From positions 24,064 to 88,063 of the forward strand of contig PLXS01000027.1 of assembly GCA_003151515.1 (NCBI GenBank): 64,000 bases of DNA, given 5' to 3'. The stretch is from Opitutaceae bacterium (GTDB taxonomy: Bacteria > Verrucomicrobiota > Verrucomicrobiia > Opitutales > Opitutaceae). Position numbers and translations under genes: made by a program. This document shows, piece by piece, positions 7,968 through 20,739 of this stretch (the stretch's first letter is position 1; every line of letters starts with the position of its first letter). The notes below the pieces were generated by a model. That model was not told the origin of the DNA, searched no databases, and saw nothing but the letters and a program-made list of their open reading frames with translations.

Positions 7968-8107
7968 GGAGGCGTGATGGACGGGGGCGTCGGCTCCGAC
8001 GATCGGTTCGGCATTCGCCACCCTTGCGATGTAAAGGTAAGCACTTCGCTAGATTACTCGGAGCTAGGCAGGCTCAGCTTGTGCGTCAACGCGAGTACGT
8101 CGCAGCA

Positions 8108-8809
8108 TCAAAGGCTAATATCTCGTTCCTTTTCAGGAGTTCTCTGTTGGGAGGGTTCATTCGTAAGTTTCTCCCACCAATCTGGGTCCATCGAATAAAA
8201 GGCCGAATTAGGTGAGGCACCTTTCGAACGATTCAATTCAATCGCGCGGGAAAGACTCAACACAATGGGCTGCATCTTAACAAAGATCGCCTGTAGATCA
8301 GGCACCTCTAGCATCTGTGCGCGATTGAACGCCTCTTTCAGGGGAGTGCCGTTAATCGCGCCCTGCTCTAAAATGAACGCGATGTCTTTCAAATCCTCCT
8401 TATCGTTTCGCATCATCTTCGTCAAAACTAGATCAGCAGTAGATGGGCGATAAAGGCGCAGGAACTTGTAGTGCTCAGACGGAATCTTGACGACCTTCTC
8501 GAGCCAATCTGCGGTAAGCGCCACTTGCCGATCGGTAAACAGATGGGACACGTACAAACCAGAGGGCTCCAGTTGTTTGTTCGTCTTGTCAATCGCATCC
8601 CAAAATTGTGAATCGGCCTTAATTCTCGACATCTCGATGGACGGAAGGATGGCATCCACGTCCTGGGTCGCGCCGAACCTTAGACCCTCATCTCCAAAAC
8701 CCAGTGCCAGGGCGGCCCTCCCGAAGAGGACGATGCGGGTCTCCTTCTCCAGGAATGAATCTAAGGTCTTAAGGATGTGCTGCGGATTATTTACTGGCAA
8801 TGCAGCCAC
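8108..8809 (-). CDS. Nucleotidyltransferase-fold protein (DUF6036-like)
   Basis: This encodes 233 residues from GTG 8809, which is preceded by GGAGGAGGG eight bases upstream and overlaps the previous gene by 19 bases. The N-terminus has the polymerase-beta nucleotidyltransferase signature: RIVLFGRAALALG (about 25-37) followed by FGATQDVDAIL, with D50 and D52 as likely metal-binding aspartates. A helical second half follows (STADLVLTKMMRNDKEDLKDIAFIL), like AbiEii and other antitoxin/toxin nucleotidyltransferases. It is the second gene of a two-gene unit. The G+C is clearly lower than in the core genes. The family name is from recollection; the fold call is firmer. Confidence 0.7.
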   Translation of the reverse strand: MAALPVNNPQHILKTLDSFLEKETRIVLFGRAALALGFGDEGLRFGATQDVDAILPSIEMSRIKADSQFWDAIDKTNKQLEPSGLYVSHLFTDRQVALTADWLEKVVKIPSEHYKFLRLYRPSTADLVLTKMMRNDKEDLKDIAFILEQGAINGTPLKEAFNRAQMLEVPDLQAIFVKMQPIVLSLSRAIELNRSKGASPNSAFYSMDPDWWEKLTNEPSQQRTPEKERDISL

Positions 8810-9306
8810 TGCACATTCCCTCCTCCGTTCCGCGTGACGCCAGTTTGAGACACAAATCTGCTCCAATTCGGGAGCACTCCATCGGCAACCGCTTCCTGCT
8901 TCCCAAGCAGAATCTCCAAGCGCACCCAATAGCTCCTGTTCTCCACGTCGTGGGTATGGCCAGCCGTTGCGATATAGGACAATACCCTTCCGACCCTCTC
9001 GCGCCTGGCAACCCGCGCCAATTTCTCGACATCGCATCGACTCGTCAATTGTGCGGCGCACCTAATCGCGATCGGTTCATATTCATTCTCACCGAGAAGC
9101 AGCAAAGCCACCAATTCCTCATTCAAGATCGCTTCAAATCCCGGATCGCGTTCAGCGGGCGGAAACAATGACGCGTAATGGCGGCATCCTCGCGCAACAG
9201 CCAGTCGTATGAAATCGCCAACGGTGTTGAAGCCCAGACGGTTAGCTCTTCGAAGCAAGGCGGAGGAATTCCGGATCTCCCCAAGTTCTTTTGCGAGCGT
9301 TGCCAT
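8791..9306 (-). CDS. Unknown partner gene of the nucleotidyltransferase
   Basis: This encodes 171 residues. The N-terminus (residues 1-40, LLRRANRLGFNTVGDFIRLAVARG) is helical and could be a DNA- or RNA-binding helix pair. The central part, NEELVALLLLGENEYEPIAIRCAAQL (about 62-87), followed by ARVARRERVGRVLSYIATAGH, has the look of two-helix repeat units. I have no family name for it. It is directly upstream of the nucleotidyltransferase gene with overlapping ends, an arrangement typical of toxin-antitoxin or defence pairs. Composition is AT-richer than neighbours. Confidence 0.6.
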   Translation of the reverse strand: MATLAKELGEIRNSSALLRRANRLGFNTVGDFIRLAVARGCRHYASLFPPAERDPGFEAILNEELVALLLLGENEYEPIAIRCAAQLTSRCDVEKLARVARRERVGRVLSYIATAGHTHDVENRSYWVRLEILLGKQEAVADGVLPNWSRFVSQTGVTRNGGGNVQWLHCQ

Positions 9307-9633
9307 ATTACGGAATGAGCACGTGCAACCGAAAAGCTACTATTCAGATCGAGAACTGCAAGAGGTTCCCCAACGTCATCCGAGTCGAACGTTGCTCATG
9401 CCACTTCTAGCGGCACGGCCATTCATACGATCTTCTATAGATCATTGCCTTATGGAGTTTATGGTCGCACTTAAGAGGCAGACGACAATTGGGATTCGGG
9501 TGACCTCAACTTGTGACCGGAAACCAGCCACGGTATATTCTGAGCGCCATTATGCTCCCACCTTGAAAACCGAGCGCGCGATGAATCGGGCTGCCGCGGG
9601 ACCTATATCGCAAAGTCCCGGGGGACAGGGGCC
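9307..9633. other. Gene-free lower-GC stretch
   Basis: This is the upstream region of the two-gene module and the downstream side of the amidotransferase gene. Both strands have only short or composition-implausible reading frames. No tRNA, clear hairpin-plus-U-tract or repeat was seen. It probably carries the promoter of the module reading leftward; no convincing -35/-10 pair was found. Confidence 0.4.
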
Positions 9634-10335
9634 CTACCCCGCCGACATGACGGCCGTCGCAAAGGCCAGCACGAGTGGGGGCACTTCACCCCTCAGCGCG
9701 GCGCGTTCCGGCTGAAACAGCACCCCGGCGAAGAACGGGTGCGATGCAAGCTCGGCGCCCCTGATCTCGCCGGCGTCATCCTTTGCGGTGAACCTGAGGC
9801 CGGCCTTCTCGAGCAAGGCCTGGTGCTCGCGGTTGAGCCCGTAATTGCACCGGTATCCCTCGGTCGCCACCGAGCCCCCGTAGGCTTTCGCGAGCAGGCT
9901 TCCCTCCTCGAATCGCACCGTGCCCGTCTTCTCAACCAGAGAGCACCTCAGCTTCGTGACCACCAACGAGCGTCCGGCAGGGTTTGTCTCGGCATGGTCG
10001 GCATCCGGCATTCCGGCCGCGGTGCGCGCAATCTCTATGAGCGCGTGCTGGAAGCCGCCGCAGGTGCCAAGGAAAGGTCGGCCCGCGGTGCGCGCGAAGC
10101 GGACGGCGTCGATCGCGCCGGCCGTGTTCTCATAGGGGCTGGCCGGGACAAGCCACACGCCCGAGAAACGGGCGAGGTCGCCCGCCGCATCCGATATCGC
10201 CCGGGTCGCGACCCATTCCCACTCAAGGCCGGCGCCCAGGCGGTCGCGGCAGAGCCCCAGGGCGACCGGTATCGCCCGGTGGGCCGTGACCTTCGCGTCG
10301 TGGTCTCCGACAAGCGCAATCAGCCTGCGGCCCAT
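9634..10335 (-). CDS. CTP-synthase C-terminal-like class I glutamine amidotransferase
   Basis: This encodes 233 residues from [11 protein letters not shown]. It matches a stand-alone relative of the CTP synthase glutaminase domain: [22 protein letters not shown] at the N-terminus, then RPFLGTCGGFQHALIEIAR, with C92 as the nucleophile. The late triad segment is LFQPERAAL, so Gln stands where glutaminases have the His of the H-P-E motif. This matches a family annotated as CTP synthase C-terminal-region-related (seleno)proteins, whose reaction is not known to me. It overlaps lnt by 16 bases and probably shares its transcript. Confidence 0.7.
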   Translation of the reverse strand: MGRRLIALVGDHDAKVTAHRAIPVALGLCRDRLGAGLEWEWVATRAISDAAGDLARFSGVWLVPASPYENTAGAIDAVRFARTAGRPFLGTCGGFQHALIEIARTAAGMPDADHAETNPAGRSLVVTKLRCSLVEKTGTVRFEEGSLLAKAYGGSVATEGYRCNYGLNREHQALLEKAGLRFTAKDDAGEIRGAELASHPFFAGVLFQPERAALRGEVPPLVLAFATAVMSAG

Positions 10336-11985
10336 GGCGCCGCCCCCCTGCGCGAGGCCGCAGCGCCCCCGCCCACGGCGAGGATGCCCGCCCCCAGGAG
10401 GAGCAGACACGCGCTGACCGCGACAAACCAGTCGCCGTGCTCGACGTAGTAGCTGTAGCGCCCCACCCAGCGGCGGTCACGGGTTACGTCGGCTGTCTGG
10501 ACGCCCCTGAAGTAGACGCTCCCGGAATCGTTAACCATGACCTTGCGCATGGCGCCGAACTCGTCGATCCACCCGCTCCATCCCCCGTTGCCGCAACGCA
10601 GCACCGGGCGGCGATTCTCGACCGCGCGCAGGACGGAGTGGGCCGCGTGCTGGTAGGCCGCGGCCCCCTCGCCGTACCAGGCGTCGTTCGTGACGACGAC
10701 CAGCGCGTCGGCGCCCTCGCGCACCTCCTCCCGCGAAAGCGCCGGGAAGAGGTCCTCGTAGCAGATGAGGACGCCCAAGGCGGCGGCGCCCCCGTTCAGT
10801 GTGACGACCAGCGGAGAGCTGTCGGTCCCCGCCGTGAAGTCGTCGCCGAGCGGCACGAACTTCCCGATCCATCCGAATATGGGCCGCAGCGGGATGTACT
10901 CGCCGAACTGCACCAGGCGGCGCTTCGAGTAATGGGCGGCCTGGACGCCGACCTGCGGGTCGACGACAAAGGCCGAGTTGAAGGCGCTCACGCGCCCGGG
11001 GCCTGCCTGCTCAACGGAGTCGGCGCCGACGAGCATCGGGGCCTTCAGGCGCGCGGAAAGCTGCTCGACGAACCTCCTCATCGACGGGTCGGCGTTGAGC
11101 GGGAACGGGGTCGTCGACTCGGGCCAGAGGACCAGGTCGGGATGCAGGTCGCGCGCCGAGAGCGTCGTGGTCCAGAGCGTCTGCATGATCTGCGTCTCCT
11201 TGGACGGGTCCCACTTGACGAGCGCGGGGATGTACGGCTGCACGAACGCCACCCTTGCGAAGGGCTCGGAATAGCGGCTGCGGTTGGTCGTCTCCTGGAT
11301 GTGGACCGACAGGCACACGAGGATGAGGAAGAGACCGAGGAGGAGCTCGGGGCTCCGCCTTCGCAGTCCGACCTCGCCCTCGAGGAAGAGCCGGTGCACG
11401 AAGGCGGCGACCCCGATGTTGGCCGCGACAATGACAAAGGAGATGCCGGAGGCACCCGTGTATGCCGCGATCTGGAGCATGCTCGTCATCTCCCACTGGG
11501 TCGCGGCAAGCGGCATCCACGGGAAGCCCCCCAGGAGCCAGGTGCGGGTCCACTCGTCGACGACCCAGGCGCCCGCGAGGCCGAGCATCGCGAGCAGGCG
11601 CACCGGCGTCTGCCGGCCCAGCATGCGCGGCAGCGCCCACCAGGCCGCGAGGTACCAGACGCCCGTCCAGGCCCCGACCAGCGGCCCGACGACGAACAGG
11701 CCCACCCAGGTGACCGGGTGCAGCCAGCCCAGGTTGATCGTCCAGGCGACGGCCTGGGCGGCGAAGAGCGTCCAGGCATAGACCTTCAGGCGCGGGCGCA
11801 GGTAGGCCCAGAAGAGGCCCGGCGCCAGGCAGGCGTACGCCGCCTCCGGCGAATGCAGCGGCGGGAAGGCCGCGACCTGAAGGAAGGCGGCCATGGCGCC
11901 CACGATCACCGGGGCGGCCCAGGCGGAGTGCCGGTCCCAGAACGTGGGGACGGGTTCGTACGGGTCGGCGCTCAACAGTCGGCCC

Positions 11986-11993
<8 letters not shown>
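10320..11993 (-). CDS. lnt: Apolipoprotein N-acyltransferase
   Basis: This encodes 557 residues from GTG 11993. It transfers the third acyl chain from phospholipid to the N-terminal Cys of lipoproteins in the inner membrane. About seven hydrophobic segments precede residue 235 and one follows near 530. The nitrilase domain between carries the catalytic triad: E292 (LVLWPEST), K357 ([14 protein letters not shown]) and C411 (GVLICYED). The order of residues and length match the family. It overlaps secA by 8 bases and the amidotransferase gene by 16, so it is in one unit with both. Confidence 0.93.
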
Positions 11994-14961
<2,968 letters not shown>

Positions 14962-15031
14962 TAAGACGACGACATTAGACCGTTGGCCGGCATTGGCAAA
15001 CGACAAATGCCCGAGCGGGTCCCCGGGGGCG

Positions 15032-15958
<927 letters not shown>

Positions 15959-16036
15959 GTTTCCCCGATTTGAGCCCTAATGGCGCCCGGATGGCGAGCG
16001 CTTAAGCATGGCCGCCAAGCCCTTCCGAAAGGGGGC

Positions 16037-17599
16037 TCACCCCCTAGGGGTGATCTCGAGGACGGCGACGGACTTGGGAGGGAGCGTCGCCGTCAGCACG
16101 TCGCCCGCCGCCGAGAAGTCCGTGAACGGCGACGGCCTGACGGCGCCCGGATCATCGAAGGTGTTGTGCGCCTGCATGGTCGGTGCGGTGAGCACGGTTC
16201 CGCCGACCGTGCCCAGGCGGGCGCCGGTGACCGCGCACACGACGCGCACCGGCCGGTCCGGGTCGGTGTTGACGAGCGACAGGTGGATGCGGCCGCCGGC
16301 GCGGGAGGCCGACGCGCTGACGAGCGGGACCGGCGCCGGCTCGTCCACGTAGCGCGGGGTGACCAGGTCGACGGCGAGCCTCGCCGCCCCCTGGTGCACC
16401 TTGAGCATGTCAAAGACGTGGTAGGTCGGCGTGAGCACCATCCTTGGGCCGTCCGTCAAGATCATCGCCTGGAGCACGTTCACCATCTGGGCTATGTTTC
16501 CCATGACCACCCGTCCGGCGTGCTCCTGGAATATGTGCAGCGTCAGGGCCGCCACGACGGCGTCGCGCATGGTGTTCTGCTGCTGCAGGAACCCTGGGTT
16601 GGTGCCGGGGGTCGAGTCGTGCCACACGCCCCACTCGTCGACCAGGAGGCCGACCTTCCTTGCGGGGTCGTAGCGGTCCATGATCGCCTCGTGGCCCCTT
16701 ATGATGGGCTCCATGCGCATCGCCTGCGCGAGCGTGGCCTTCCAGTCGGCCTGCGAGAACTCGGTGGCGGAGCCCTTGTCGTTCCAGCCGTTCTTGAGCG
16801 TGTAGTAGTGAAGCGAGAGCCCGTTCATCCTCTTGCCCGCGATCGCCATGACCTTGTCGGTCCAGGCGTAGTCGTCGGAGTTCGGGCCGCAGGCCACCCG
16901 GTAGAGTAAGTTGCCCGGATAGTTCTTGAGGAACACGTTGGAGCGCCTGAAGTTGTCCGCGTAGAACTCGGGGGTCATGTCTCCGCCGCAGCCCCAGGCC
17001 TCGTTGCCCACCGCGAAGTACCTGACCTTCCAGGGCTGCTCGCGTCCGTTCCTGCGCCTCAGGTTCGCCAGGGGCGAATCCGCGTCGGAGGTCATGTACT
17101 CGACCCATTCCATCATCTCCTGCACCGAGCCGCTGCCCAGGTTGCCCGTGATGTAGGGCTCGCATCCGACCTGCTCGCACAGATCCATGAACTCGTGGGT
17201 GCCGAAGCTGTTGTCCTCCACCACCCCGCCCCAGTTCGTGTTAATCATCTTGGGGCGGCCAGCGGGGGGCCCGATGCCGTTGCGCCAGTGGTACTCGTCG
17301 GCGAAGCACCCGCCCGGCCACCGAAGCACCGGGACGCGGATCTCCCGCAGCGCCGCGACCACGTCGCTGCGGATACCCCTCACGTTGGGGATGGGCGAGT
17401 CCTCCCCCACCCAGATGCCGCCGTAGATGCAGGTGCCGAGGTGCTCGGAGAACTGGCCGTAGATGTTGCGGTTGATGGCGGGGCCGGGCTCGTCCGCGTG
17501 CAGTGTGAGGGTGGCCGTGAGGACCTGCGCCCTCAGGCCCGCGGCCATGGCCGCGAGAGCGATGACGATGCAGATGGCCGGCAGTTTCGGGGTTTTCAT
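16037..17599 (-). CDS. Alpha-L-arabinofuranosidase, GH51
   Basis: This encodes 520 residues with a signal peptide (about 1-24, [21 protein letters not shown]). It is an exported enzyme removing arabinofuranosyl side chains from plant polysaccharides. The GH51 signature is present: an N-terminal [13 protein letters not shown] segment, [22 protein letters not shown], the acid/base E200 in [12 protein letters not shown] and the nucleophile E322 in [10 protein letters not shown]. The C-terminal beta domain runs to the last residues ([14 protein letters not shown]). The ATG overlaps the tgt stop by ATGA, so it is translated after tgt. This pairing is odd for a secreted hydrolase. Confidence 0.92.
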   Translation of the reverse strand: MKTPKLPAICIVIALAAMAAGLRAQVLTATLTLHADEPGPAINRNIYGQFSEHLGTCIYGGIWVGEDSPIPNVRGIRSDVVAALREIRVPVLRWPGGCFADEYHWRNGIGPPAGRPKMINTNWGGVVEDNSFGTHEFMDLCEQVGCEPYITGNLGSGSVQEMMEWVEYMTSDADSPLANLRRRNGREQPWKVRYFAVGNEAWGCGGDMTPEFYADNFRRSNVFLKNYPGNLLYRVACGPNSDDYAWTDKVMAIAGKRMNGLSLHYYTLKNGWNDKGSATEFSQADWKATLAQAMRMEPIIRGHEAIMDRYDPARKVGLLVDEWGVWHDSTPGTNPGFLQQQNTMRDAVVAALTLHIFQEHAGRVVMGNIAQMVNVLQAMILTDGPRMVLTPTYHVFDMLKVHQGAARLAVDLVTPRYVDEPAPVPLVSASASRAGGRIHLSLVNTDPDRPVRVVCAVTGARLGTVGGTVLTAPTMQAHNTFDDPGAVRPSPFTDFSAAGDVLTATLPPKSVAVLEITPRG

Positions 17600-18738
17600 A
17601 AGGGGAGTCGGGCGCCCTGCTCGTAGCGGCCTATCCAGGCCCTGTGCCAGGGCCCGAAGTCGCCGGCCTCGATGTGGGCTCGCGCCTGGCTCATGAGGTC
17701 GAGGAAGAAGTGGAGGTTGTGGATGGTCAGGAGCGTGCCGCCCAGCATCTCGCCGGCGATGAAGAGATGGCGCATGTAAGCCCGGGAGAAGTTCCGGCAG
17801 GTGTAGTTGTCCTGGCCCTCGACGATAGGCCTCGAGTCGGAGCGGAACCTCTCGTTGCGCAGGTTGATCGTCCCGTCGGGCGTGAAGGCGAGGCCGTTTC
17901 GGGCGACGCGGGTCGGAAGGACGCAGTCGAACATGTCGACGCCCAGCGCGATCATCTTTAGAATCTGCGGCGGGGTGCCGAGGCCCATGGTGTACCTGGG
18001 CCTGTCCGCGGGCAGGAAGGGCGCCACTGCGCCGACCTGCCTGAACATTTCCTCTTCCGGCTCGCCGACGCTCACCCCGCCGATGGCGTAGCCCGGAAAG
18101 TCCAGCGCGGCGAGCGCCTCCGCGGCCTCCCTCCTCAGGTCGTCGTAGGTCGAGCCCTGGACTATCGCGAAGACGTGGTGGCCCGAGGCGAGGAAGCCGC
18201 TCTCCTCGGCTATCTCGCGGCAGCGGCGCGCCCAGCGCAGGCTGCGCTCGCAGGCCAGGGCGCACGCGCCGCGCTCGACGGGCCACGGCGGGCACTCGTC
18301 GATCACCATCGCGATGTCGGAGCCCAGGTCCGACTGGATGGCCATCACCTCCTTCGGCCCGAGGAATAGCCTCGCCCCGTCGAGGTGCGATTGGAATGCC
18401 ACGCCGTCCGCCTGCACGTCGCGCAGCTTGGCGAGGCTGAAGACCTGGAAGCCGCCGCTGTCGGTCAGGATGGGCCCGTCCCAGCCCATGAAGCGGTGAA
18501 GGCCGCCCATCTCGCGGATGAGCCCGCTTCCCGGCCGCAGGTTGAGGTGATACGTGTTCCCGAGGATCACCTGGGCGCCGACCGCGCGCAGGTGCTCCGG
18601 CGTGACGGCCTTGACCGTGCCCTGCGTGCCGACGGGCATGAATACGGGCGTCTCGACGGCGCCGTGCAGGGTCGACAGGCGCCCTCGACGGGCGCCCGTT
18701 GCGGCGTCCTTAGCAAGCAATTGAAAGTGACTTGCCAT
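17596..18738 (-). CDS. tgt: Queuine/preQ1 tRNA-ribosyltransferase, zinc site incomplete
   Basis: This encodes 380 residues and is the enzyme that exchanges guanine-34 for preQ1 in GUN-anticodon tRNAs. The catalytic D93 ([13 protein letters not shown]) and nucleophile D271 ([14 protein letters not shown]) are present, as are the substrate-binding GGVSVGEP and MGLGTPPQ. The zinc ligands are abnormal: bacterial Tgt has C-x-C-Y-T-C plus His, here EGQDNYTC, so positions 309 and 311 are Gln and Asn while C314 and H340 remain. The DNA around 17800 is unambiguous. It is divergent from trpG and followed by a coupled GH51 gene. Confidence 0.93.
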   Translation of the reverse strand: MASHFQLLAKDAATGARRGRLSTLHGAVETPVFMPVGTQGTVKAVTPEHLRAVGAQVILGNTYHLNLRPGSGLIREMGGLHRFMGWDGPILTDSGGFQVFSLAKLRDVQADGVAFQSHLDGARLFLGPKEVMAIQSDLGSDIAMVIDECPPWPVERGACALACERSLRWARRCREIAEESGFLASGHHVFAIVQGSTYDDLRREAAEALAALDFPGYAIGGVSVGEPEEEMFRQVGAVAPFLPADRPRYTMGLGTPPQILKMIALGVDMFDCVLPTRVARNGLAFTPDGTINLRNERFRSDSRPIVEGQDNYTCRNFSRAYMRHLFIAGEMLGGTLLTIHNLHFFLDLMSQARAHIEAGDFGPWHRAWIGRYEQGARLPL

Positions 18739-18765
18739 ATTCGTCCAATGACCCTACCCGCACCC

Positions 18766-18792
18766 TTGACCCCCTTGTCAATCGCGGGTCAA
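18766..18792. promoter_or_regulatory. Inverted repeat between tgt and trpG
   Basis: TTGACCC (18766-18772) and GGGTCAA (18786-18792) form a perfect 7-bp inverted repeat with a 13-base spacer that itself contains the palindrome TTGTCAA. It fills the 64-base gap between the divergent tgt and trpG starts and ends 10 bases before the GTG. It may be a shared operator or contain a -35 element for trpG (TTGACC). No regulator is known for it. Confidence 0.35.
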
Positions 18793-18802
18793 TTGTAAGA
18801 CC

Positions 18803-19369
18803 GTGCTGCTGGTCATAGATAACTTCGATTCCTTCACTTACAACCTCGTCCAGTACTATGGAAAGCTGGGCGTGGAGCAGAGGATCTATCGTAACAACGA
18901 GATAACGGCCAAGGAGGCCCTGGCGCTGAACCCGGACCGCGTGCTTTTGTCGCCCGGGCCATGCACGCCGAGCGACGCGGGAGTCACGCTGGACATCATA
19001 GGCGCCTTCGCCGGCAGAAAGCCGATCTTCGGAGTCTGCCTCGGCCACCAGGCCATAGGCCAGTACTTCGGCGGCAGGGTTGTGCGCGCCGGCAGGCTGA
19101 TGCACGGGAAGACCTCGCCCATCCGGCACCGCGACTCCGACATCTTCAAGGGCATGCCCCAAGGCTTCCAGGGCACGAGGTACCATTCGCTCCTGGTCGA
19201 GCGCTCGTCCTTCCCCGCGGACTTGGAGATCACGGCCGAGACCGCCGAGGGCGAGGTCATGGGCCTTCGACACCGCACGCTCCCGATCTGGGGCGTGCAG
19301 TTTCACCCGGAATCCATCGCGACCGAGGGGGGAATCCGGATCCTGGAGAACTTCCTCGGTCTCAACTGA
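18803..19369 (+). CDS. trpG/pabA: Anthranilate/aminodeoxychorismate synthase glutaminase subunit
   Basis: This encodes 188 residues from GTG 18803. It is a class I glutamine amidotransferase: C79 in [16 protein letters not shown] is the nucleophile, and the HPE segment is [13 protein letters not shown] near 171. [13 protein letters not shown] at the N-terminus is the typical TrpG/PabA start. It supplies ammonia to TrpE or PabB. Neither trpE nor pabB is in the window, so which pathway it serves, or both, cannot be decided here. It stands first in a plus-strand group with nrdR, 16 bases downstream. Confidence 0.92.
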   Translation: MLLVIDNFDSFTYNLVQYYGKLGVEQRIYRNNEITAKEALALNPDRVLLSPGPCTPSDAGVTLDIIGAFAGRKPIFGVCLGHQAIGQYFGGRVVRAGRLMHGKTSPIRHRDSDIFKGMPQGFQGTRYHSLLVERSSFPADLEITAETAEGEVMGLRHRTLPIWGVQFHPESIATEGGIRILENFLGLN

Positions 19370-19385
19370 ACAAACCCCCGCGACC

Positions 19386-19844
19386 ATGCGCTGCCCCAAA
19401 TGCACCTCGATTGAGGACAAGGTTATCGACTCCCGCATAAGCAAGGAGGGGAACACGATCCGGCGCCGCCGGGAGTGCCTGGAGTGCGGGCACAGGTTCA
19501 CGACCACCGAGACCCTGGTGCTCGACGGGATGGTCGTCATCAAGAGGGACGGCCGGCGCGAGGAGTTCGACCGCGAGAAGCTGGTGCACGCCGTGCGCGC
19601 CGCCTGCCACAAGCGCCCGGTCGACATCGAGCAGATAACCATGCTCGTGGAGGACGTGATCGACGCCATCGAGGCGCGCTTCGAGAACGAGATCCCGTCG
19701 CAGGCCATCGGCGAGGCCGTGATGCAGCGCCTGCGCACGGTCGACCAGGTCGCCTACGTGCGCTATGCGAGCGTTTACAAGGAATTCCGCGACGTCTCCG
19801 AGTTCATGACCGAGATCAGCGCGCTTGGTAAGAGCAAGAAATGA
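19386..19844 (+). CDS. nrdR: Transcriptional repressor NrdR
   Basis: This encodes 152 residues. It begins with a zinc ribbon (MRCPKCTSIEDKVIDSR ... RECLECGHRFTT: C3, C6, C31, C34), followed by an ATP-cone domain with VIKRDGRREEFDREKL. NrdR senses dATP/ATP and represses ribonucleotide reductase genes. Its length matches the family. Its four zinc cysteines are intact, unlike those of tgt and rpoC in this window. It is coupled by ATGA to the next gene. Confidence 0.96.
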   Translation: MRCPKCTSIEDKVIDSRISKEGNTIRRRRECLECGHRFTTTETLVLDGMVVIKRDGRREEFDREKLVHAVRAACHKRPVDIEQITMLVEDVIDAIEARFENEIPSQAIGEAVMQRLRTVDQVAYVRYASVYKEFRDVSEFMTEISALGKSKK

Positions 19845-20341
19845 CGATGGACCGCGACGAGCTTCGTCGCCTGCACTTCATCAACGCGCTCTTTGCCCAC
19901 GTCACCGGGCAGGACCTCTACCTCGCGCACCAGATCAAGTCGGCGATAACCTTCAGCCTAGCCGAGCTGCAAGAGCATGCCGCAGCGAACCCCATCCCCG
20001 TGCCGAGCGCGGCGGCGTTCAACGCGGCGGCCGCGCGGCTCCTGGAGCGCCTCTACTCGAACCTGCCGCGCCACGGCTTCTTCCACTGGGACGCCTCCCG
20101 GACGCTGCACTCGGGCACCCCCCTCTTCGCCCGGGCGGAAATTATGGCGGGCCTGAAGCAGCTGGCCCCGTACAGGGAGTCGACGCTGCTCGTGACGAAC
20201 CTGCGCCCCGCGGTCCTTCCCCCCGAGAGGCGCGAGACCCCCCGGCGCCTGCGGGAATACGACGAGCTGCTCGCCTTTCTTCGCCAGCTGACGGCGGCGC
20301 GCTCCCCCTCGGGCACGGACCTGACTCTCTTGTTCTTGTGA
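19841..20341 (+). CDS. Protein of unknown function coupled to nrdR
   Basis: This encodes 166 residues, mostly helical, with no signal peptide or membrane segment. The N-terminal part (DELRRLHFINALFAHVTGQDLYLAHQIKSA) resembles a helix-rich small domain; the centre has many Ala/Arg residues and an aromatic HGFFHWDASRTL. I do not recognise the family. Its ATG overlaps the nrdR TGA (ATGA), indicating coupled translation and a possible link to nucleotide metabolism, but this is only context. Confidence 0.6.
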   Translation: MTMDRDELRRLHFINALFAHVTGQDLYLAHQIKSAITFSLAELQEHAAANPIPVPSAAAFNAAAARLLERLYSNLPRHGFFHWDASRTLHSGTPLFARAEIMAGLKQLAPYRESTLLVTNLRPAVLPPERRETPRRLREYDELLAFLRQLTAARSPSGTDLTLLFL

Positions 20342-20387
20342 GTCCCGGCCAAACGGGCTACTTAGCGGGGCGGCCCGAGTCCCCTTC

Positions 20388-20729
20388 ATGAGCAAGACAC
20401 TCTTTGAGCGCATCATCGACCGGGAGATCCCCGCGAAGATAGAGCACGAGGATGAGCGCTGCATCGTCATCCACGACATCCAGCCGCAGGCCCCCGTCCA
20501 CCTGCTCATCATCCCGAAGAGGCTTATCCGGCGCCTGGACGAGGCCACGGCCGCGGAGGAGACCGACCTCGGGCACCTCCTGCTGGTCGCCGGCGAGATG
20601 GCGAGGAAGCTCAAGCTCGCGAATGGCTTCCGCCTCGTGGTCAACAACGGCGCGGACGCCTGCGAGAGCGTCCCGCACCTGCACGTCCACCTCCTGGCGA
20701 AACGCCAGATGGGATGGCCGCCGGGCTAG
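20388..20729 (+). CDS. HIT family nucleotide hydrolase
   Basis: This encodes 113 residues of the HINT/HIT branch. The opening SKTLFERIIDREIPAKIEHEDE and the central IHDIQPQAPVHLLIIPKR are conserved, and the catalytic histidine triad is PHLHVHLLA near residue 100. Such proteins hydrolyse nucleotide phosphoramidates and related adenylates in the cytoplasm. The stop lies in a short repeat of GGCTA that also ends the convergent dprA. Confidence 0.92.
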   Translation: MSKTLFERIIDREIPAKIEHEDERCIVIHDIQPQAPVHLLIIPKRLIRRLDEATAAEETDLGHLLLVAGEMARKLKLANGFRLVVNNGADACESVPHLHVHLLAKRQMGWPPG

Positions 20730-20739
20730 GCTAGGCTAG
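20726..20739. other. CTAG triplet giving stops in all six frames
   Basis: The 14-base segment is CTAG-G-CTAG-G-CTAG. Because the repeat period is five and CTAG is palindromic, TAG falls in all three frames on both strands. It supplies the stop of the HIT gene (20727-20729) and of dprA (20736-20738) at their convergent ends. Confidence 0.7.

Noticed and set aside
7911..8021. Longer start for the alpha/beta hydrolase
   Set aside because: The extra residues are encoded by the REP-like repeat and have no hydrolase or signal-peptide character.
9209..9715. Plus-strand frame of 168 codons across the low-GC gap
   Set aside because: It overlaps the start of the unknown partner gene and the end of the amidotransferase gene, and the product has no protein-like pattern.
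16000..16036. Hairpin after the GH51 gene as terminator
   Set aside because: Only five pairs hold and no U tract follows on the coding strand.
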